Source: Desmodus rotundus (Eukaryota; Chordata; Mammalia; Chiroptera; Phyllostomidae). Taken from it: a DNA stretch of 64,000 nucleotides. The DNA is taken from positions 82,399,073 through 82,463,072 of the forward strand of contig NC_071388.1 of the NCBI RefSeq assembly GCF_022682495.2. The letters are read 5' to 3'. This document shows positions 58,175 to 64,000 of this stretch, in pieces. The notes under the pieces were generated by a model. It was not told the origin of the DNA. It did not search any database and was given only the letters and a program-made list of their open reading frames with translations. A program made the translations under genes and the position numbers. Numbering within the stretch: position 1 is the first letter of the stretch; every line of letters begins with the position of its first letter.

Positions 58175-61100
58175 ATGGCACTACATATGTATCTATCAAC
58201 AATCACCTTAAATGTCAATGGCTTAAATGTTATGACCAAAAGACAGAGGGAAGCTCAATGGATAAGAAATAAGACCCATATATATGCTGACTCCAAGAGA
58301 CCCATCTCAGAGCTAAAGATACAGTGGACTAAAAGTAAAGGGGTGGAAAAAGATTTTTCATTCAAATGAAAAAAAAAAAAAGCTGGGGTAGCAGTACTTA
58401 TATCCAACAAAATAGACTTAAAACAAAGGCTATACCTTGGTAAGAGACAAAGAAGGACACTACATAGTGATAAAGGCAACAATACAACAAGAGGATATAA
58501 ACCTAATGTAAACCTTTACACACTCAACATAGGAGCACCTAAATATGTAAAGCAAATCATGATGGACTTAAAGAGAGCGATGGACAGAAATAGTCGTAGT
58601 TGTGGATTTTAACATCCCATTGACTTCAATGTATAGATCTTCCACTCAAAAAAATCAACAAGGAGACAGCGGCCTTAAACAACACACTAGGTCAAATAGA
58701 TTTAATTGATAGCTTCAAGGCATTTCACCCCAAAGCAGCAGAATATACATACTTTTCAAGTGCACATGGAATATTTTCTAGTATAGACCACATGTTAGAA
58801 CACAAAACAAGTCCCAATAAATTTAAGAAGTTTGAAATCATATCAAGCATCTTCTCTGACTACAATGCTATAAAACTAGAAACCAATCACAAGAACATTG
58901 AAAAACATACAAAGACATGGAAACTAAATAACATGTTATTAAATGGTTAATGGGTTACAAATGAGATCAAGGAAGAAATCAAAGGATACTTGAAACAAAT
59001 GAAAATGAGGACACAATATCCAAAATCTGTGGGACACTGGGAAAAAAATCCTAAGAGGGGAAATTCATAGCATTACGGGCAAATCTCTAAAAAGACAAGA
59101 GAAAGCTCAAATAAACGATCTAACTTCACACTTAAAAGAACTAGAATAATAACAACAAACTAAGCCCAAAATGAGTAGAAGGGAGGAAATAATAAAGATT
59201 AGAGGAGAAATAAATGAAATAGAATCTAAAAAATGATACAAAAGATCAATCAATCAACGAGCTGGTTCTTTGAAAAGATAAGGTTGACAAACCCTTAAAC
59301 CAGATTCATCAAGAAAAAAAGAGAAATGACCTAAATAAATAGAAACAGAAAAGAAAGAGGAGAAGTAAAAATTGACACCAAAGTAATACAAAGGATTGTA
59401 AGAAAATATTATGAACAATTATACGCCAACTAACTGCACACCTGGACCAAACAGATAAATTCCTAAAAACATACAATCTTCCAAAATTAAACCAGGAAGA
59501 ATCAAAGGACCTGAATAGACAGATTAGACCTAGTAAATTGAAGCAGTTATCAAAAACCTCCCAACAAACAAAAGTCCTGGACCAGATGGCTTCACAGGTG
59601 AATTTTACCAGAGTCTGAGAACCAACAACTCTCCTCAAACTATTTCATAAAATTCAGGAGGAGGGAAGGCTCCCAAACTCATTTTTGGAGGCCAGCATTA
59701 TCCTAATTCCAAAACCAGTTAAAGACACTACAAAGAAAGAAAATTATAGGCCAATATCCCTGATGAATGTAGAACTAAAATTGTCAATAAAATATTAGCA
59801 TGCCAAATACAGCAATGCATCAAAAAGGTCATACATTATGATCAAGTGGGGTTTATTCTAGGAATGCAAAGATTTTACAATGTTTGTAAATCAATAAATG
59901 TGATTCATCACATAAACAAAATCAAGGGTAAAAACCAAATGATCACATCAACAGATGAAGAAAAACATGTTTGATAAAATCCAGCACACATTTATGATCA
60001 AAACGCTAAGCAAAGTGGGAACAGAGGGAGCATACCTAAACATAGTAAAGGGCATATATGACAAACCCACTGCCAGCATCATACTCAATGGGCAAAACCT
60101 ACAAATGTTCCCCTTAAGATTGAGAACAAGACAGGGATGTCTGCTTTCTCCTCTCTTATTCAACATAGTACTGGAAGTCCTACCCACAGCAATCAGACAA
60201 GAAGAAGAAATAAAAAACATCCAAATTTGAAATGAAGAAGTAAAACTTTTATTTGCAGATGACATTATACTGTACATAGAGAACCCTAAAGATTTCACCA
60301 AGAAACCGTTGGATCTGATAAATGAATTCAGCAAAGTAGCAGTATGCAAAATTAATATCCAAAAATCTGTTGCATTTACAATCCCAATCACAGTTGCTTC
60401 AAAATGAATAAAATACCTAGGAATAAACCTAACCAAGGATGTAAAAGACCAGTACTCAGAAAATTATAAGATAGTGAAGAAAAAAATTGAAGATACAAAT
60501 AAGTGGAAGCACATACAGTGTTAATGGATAAGAAGAATTAACATCGTTAAAATGCTCATACTACCCCAAATAATGGATAGATTCAATGCAATTCATATCA
60601 CAATTCCAATGACATAATTCACAGAATTAGAACAAATATTTCAAAAATTTATATTGGACCACAAAGGCCCCACATAGCAACAGTGATCCTGAGAAAGAAC
60701 GAAGTTGGAGGAATCACACTACCTATTATCAACCTATACTACAAGCCCATAGTAATCAACACAGCCTGGTACTGTGATAAAAACAAACACATAGAGGAGT
60801 GGAAGAGAATAGAGAGCCCAGAAATAAACCCACTCCTTTATAATCAATTAATATTTAACAGAAGAAGCAAGCACATACAATGTTATAAAGATTGTTTATT
60901 CAATTAATGATGTTGGGAAAACTGGACAAATATGTGCAGAAAAATGAAACCAGACCACCATCTTACACTATACACAAGAATAAATTCAAAATGGATCAAA
61001 GACTGAATGTTAGACCAGAAATCATAAAAATCCTAGAAGAAAACATAGGCAACAAAATCTTGGATATTGCTTGTAGCAATTTTTCATTGGATATATCTCC

Positions 61101-61920
61101 CTAGGCAAGGGAAACAAACAAAAAAAAAATTGGACTACATCAAACTAAAAATTTTTAGACAGCAAAGTAAATTGTCAAGAAATTTTTTTAAAAACATCCC
61201 AGAGAACAGGAGAACATATTCACCAATACATCTGATAAGGGGTTTATATCCAAAATTTACAAAGTACTTACAAAACTTAACATAAAAAACCCCAACCTAA
61301 TTAAGAATAGGCAAGGGACCTGAATAGACACTTCTCCGAAGAGGACATACAGGTGGCCAATAGACATATGAAAAGATGCTCAAGATCACTTATCATCAGA
61401 GAAATACAAATTAAAACTGCAATGAGATACCATCTCACACCAGTCAGAATGTCTATCATCAATAAATCAACAAACAAGTACTTGCCAGGACCTGGAGAAA
61501 GGGGAACCCTTTTTGCACTGTTGGTGGGAATGCAGATTGGTGCAGCCACTGTGGAAAGCAGTATGGAGATACCTCAAAAAATTATAAATGGACCTGCCTT
61601 TTGACCAAGTAATTCCATTTCTGGGAAGGTACCCAAATAACTCCAAAACACTAATTTTAAAAAACATAAGCATCCCATGTTCACTGTAGCATTATTTACA
61701 ATCGCCAAAATATGGAAGCAGCCCAAGTGGCCACCAGTACATGAGTGGATAAAACAACTATGGGACATTTGCACAATGGAATTCTATTCAACCATTAAAA
61801 AGAAGAAAAGTTTACCCTTTGGAACAGTATGGAAGGACCTGGAGAACATTATTTTAGGTAAAATAAGCCAGTCAGAGAAAGACATACACCATATGATTTT
61901 ACTCATATGTGGAATCTAAT
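58175..61920 (+). pseudogene. L1 ORF2 remnant (endonuclease and RT)
   Basis: ORF2 encodes an AP-like endonuclease followed by reverse transcriptase and a C-terminal region. From 58175 the N-terminal endonuclease reads STITLNVNGLN and runs about 65 codons to a stop. Near 58855 the SDH-type catalytic motif reads SDY, so its His is lost. In the RT part (59955-60290) [17 protein letters not shown] and the intact catalytic F-A-D-D box (60252-60263) are visible. Later frames at 60683-61604 keep pieces of the C-terminal end. Many stops and frameshifts make it inactive. Confidence 0.85.
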
Positions 61921-62167
61921 GAACAAATTAAACTAATAAGCAAAACAAAGACTCATAGATGGAGAGCAGATGGCAGCTAACAGCAGGAGAGGTTGGGGTT
62001 GAAGGGATTGAGCAAAAAGGAAAAAAGACTCATGGACATGGACAACAGTGTATGGTGATTGCTCGGGGTAGGGGTTATAAGGAGCTAAATGGTAATGGAA
62101 AAAATACAGCAATAAAGATTAAATTAAATAAATAAATAAATAAATAAATAAAATCTTTAAAAAGAAG

Positions 62168-62591
62168 ACTAAAATATTTCTATGGACACTTTTTAATGTA
62201 TCCATAGACACATATAAACCAACAAAATTACTTCCAAATAACTTTATAATATAATAATAATAGCATGAAAACAGTGGAATTCAGAAAGTAATTAGTATTT
62301 AATAATAATATATTACACACTAGAATCTGGGATCAAGCTTAAGTAATATTGGTAAGAAAATTTTTTCTGCTGTACATGATTGTATTAAAAAATAAAATTG
62401 AAAGTTGAACATTCAAGCATAGCTATTAAAAAACAGAAATTTCAAAGAAACTGCACAGGAGATATAGTAAAGATAAGAGTGGAAATTCCTGCATAGAAAA
62501 TCAAATACTATAATTGAAAATTACAAAATTTCTTCAAAAATAATAAGATAAATTTTAGCACATTTGACTAATCAAACCAGAAAACACAGAT
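62168..62591. other. Unassigned AT-rich DNA
   Basis: Nothing recognised. Confidence 0.5.
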
Positions 62592-62603
62592 AAGAAATAC
62601 AAG

Positions 62604-62847
62604 TGGAACCTAATCAACAAAACAAACAAGCAAGTAAAAATATAACCAGAGACATTGAAATAAAGAACAAACTGACAGTAACCAGGGGGAAGGGGGAGGG
62701 GATAATAGGAGAAAGAAGGGGAAGGGTTGTCAAGGAACATGTGTAAAGGACCCATGGACAAAGCCAAAGGGGGATAGGATTGAGGGTGAGAGGTGGGGGT
62801 GGGTGGGAAGAAAATGGAGACAACTGTACTTGAACAACAATAAAAAA
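62604..62847 (+). mobile_element. Recent 5'-truncated L1 3' end
   Basis: Reads 'accagggggaagggggaggg', 'acatgtgtaaaggacccatg', 'ggagacaactgtacttgaac', then AATAAA and a short A tail. The exact 12-nt duplication aagaaatacaag lies at 62592-62603 and 62848-62859. A perfect duplication and clean tail mark it as one of the youngest elements here. Pyrimidine-rich frames on the minus strand are artefacts. Confidence 0.93.
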
Positions 62848-62859
62848 AAGAAATACAAG

Positions 62860-63349
62860 AGTAAATAGATAAACTGCAACTGAACATAGATTTTACATTA
62901 AAAAATACTTGAAAAGCATAGACAAGTCAATATTAAAAAAGTTTATGAAATGCACAATTTCAAAGAAAATTATACTTAAAAATTGACTTTAAAGCACATG
63001 TTCAATGATTTTTGTGAAGAAATAGATTCAGTGAAAAAATGAAAACTGCTTTTTTATTGATTTAATGTCACATATAAGATATTAAAATATAAAATTGCTA
63101 TTAATCATTTTTCATTTACAGAAACATTAAAATGGAAAATTTATGATTGAACTTAATCTGAGAAAATCCACACATAGAAACTTTTAAAAGTATAGTTGTG
63201 GCTGAAAATTAATTTTGTTTCTACACACTGATTATATGAAAGTTAAAAGACAAAGGTTCATTTTTAAATGCTGAGATGCAAAAACTATACTTGCCAATAA
63301 ATAAAAATAAAATCAATTATATAAAACAATAAAATAATTATAAAGCTTT
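62860..63349. other. Unassigned AT-rich DNA
   Basis: Nothing recognised. Confidence 0.5.
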
Positions 63350-63700
63350 ACTTGGAGATATACAAACATTCCTAAATAAATGAAAATTCATACCCTATAC
63401 TTATGAAGATTAAATATTATGAAGACTTTTATTCATATCATATTAATCTTTGAATTTGGCTAAATATAAAAACAATCTTCAAATAAATTGACTATCTTAT
63501 CATAAACATTTTGTGGAACAGAGGTGAATGTATTTAGTTAAGAAAACTTACTTTACCAATAACAAGTCATATAAACAGTAGATTATTCATTAAATTACTT
63601 TGAGGTTTTTTAATCATATATTAAAAAATAACATTGGACCTCTATTTTACACCATACACAAAATCACAAAATTGGTTTTATGTAATTAAAGACACATAAG
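63350..63700 (+). mobile_element. Possible highly diverged L1 ORF2 fragment
   Basis: 'attggacctctattttacac' with 'catacacaaaatcacaaaat' resembles a common L1 ORF2 segment; the upstream 'aacattcctaaataaatgaa' block may belong too. Very diverged. Confidence 0.4.
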
Positions 63701-63755
63701 TATATACTTATAGTTATACATATATAGATATATAGATGTATAGATATACAGATAA
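63697..63755. repeat. (TATAGA)n-like microsatellite
   Basis: Imperfect tandem TATAGA/TATACA units. Confidence 0.8.
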
Positions 63756-63830
63756 TGTTTGGGAGGTAATATTAAGTTTGTGGAACAGGGAAATTTATTA
63801 GACTCAAAATAAAATTTAAAGATATAATTA

Positions 63831-64000
63831 CAGTTGACCCTTCAAAAACATAGGTTTGCATTGCATGGATCCATTTATACATGTGTTTTAAAAAAACACA
63901 TAGAGAGAGTTGGTCCTCTTTTTCCCTGGGTTTTGCATCAGTAGATTCAACCACTGCATGTATAAAACAATACAGTATTTTAGATCCCAGGTCAGGAATG
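63831..64000 (+). mobile_element. Tigger-like DNA transposon, cut by the window edge
   Basis: After a TA-type site the sequence starts 'cagttgacccttcaaaaaca' and continues with 'ccatttatacatgtgtttta', matching the left end of a common mammalian TcMar-Tigger MITE. The right end lies outside the window. Confidence 0.6.

Larger units (their letters stand above)
56279..62162 (+). mobile_element. Near-full-length inactive L1 retrotransposon
   Basis: The 5' UTR starts 'ggaagatccaagatggcaga'. A damaged ORF1 (57051-58119), a damaged ORF2 (58175-61920), a 3' UTR and a (TAAA)n tail (to about 62160) follow in order. Total is about 5.9 kb including a 222-bp SINE inserted in ORF1. An active L1 would copy itself by target-primed reverse transcription. 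Here many stops and frameshifts rule that out. The right flank 'aagaagactaaaata' (62163) resembles 'aagaagatggctaaaat' (55990), a possible altered target duplication. Confidence 0.9.

Noticed and set aside
59948..60436. 162-codon open frame, minus strand
   Set aside because: It lies antisense to the L1 reverse-transcriptase region, whose plus-strand FADD box and RT motifs explain the sequence.
56279..62162. Active L1
   Set aside because: ORF1 stops after nine codons, ORF2 has many stops, the endonuclease SDH motif reads SDY and a SINE splits ORF1.
1..64000. CRISPR array, tRNA/rRNA gene, or bacterial-type operon
   Set aside because: No regular spacer-repeat array, no intact tRNA outside SINE heads, no rRNA blocks, and repeats are mammalian throughout.

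Overview
The window looks like a gene-free stretch of a bat nuclear genome, either intergenic DNA or the inside of a large intron. It is AT-rich, has no long open reading frame outside transposon remnants, and shows no operon, ribosomal or tRNA gene structure. The organism call rests on eight copies of a tRNA-derived SINE whose head reads 'gccctggctggtgtagctc' and whose tail is T/C-rich followed by (TAAA)-like repeats. This is the VES-type SINE of bats, so a yangochiropteran bat is the most likely source. MIR, MER5A, MaLR-like LTRs and L1M fragments support a placental mammal. Mariner- and hAT-derived MITEs also fit bats, which are unusually rich in DNA transposons.

Layout. 0-5 kb: a VES SINE, an internally deleted mariner, an L1M tail on the minus strand interrupted by an unclassified 0.4 kb segment, and a degraded retroviral pol fragment. 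5-16 kb: a MIR, the first copy of a ~676 bp internally deleted mariner family, a MER5A, an L1M 3' end, a half-copy of a palindromic mariner-type MITE, a VES SINE and a MaLR-like LTR. Unique DNA at about 10.46-12.96 kb includes a possible conserved element. 16-33 kb: an L1M 3' end, the second and third copies of the deleted mariner, two solo LTRs on the minus strand (one splitting a MITE), a recent minus-strand L1 tail, a polypyrimidine tract and two more MaLR-like LTRs. 33-40.6 kb: few repeats (a VES SINE, a MIR and a long palindromic hAT MITE), then about 3.8 kb with none recognised. 40.6-44.6 kb: a HAL1-like element split by a younger L1 tail, then L1M 3' ends, one holding a CTCF-like motif. 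44.6-56 kb: mostly unassigned DNA with two DNA MITEs, short L1 tails and VES SINEs. 56.3-62.2 kb: a near-full-length dead L1 with a VES SINE inside its ORF1. 62.2-64 kb: a short recent L1 with a clean 12-nt target duplication, a degraded L1 fragment, a microsatellite and the edge of a Tigger-like element.

No protein-coding gene, structural RNA or CRISPR array can be supported, and I found no new multi-gene system. The points most worth checking are a mariner family whose copies share the same internal deletions, long-hairpin MITEs that could give small-RNA precursors, a CTCF-like motif inside the VES SINE body, and a few unique blocks that look like conserved regulatory DNA.
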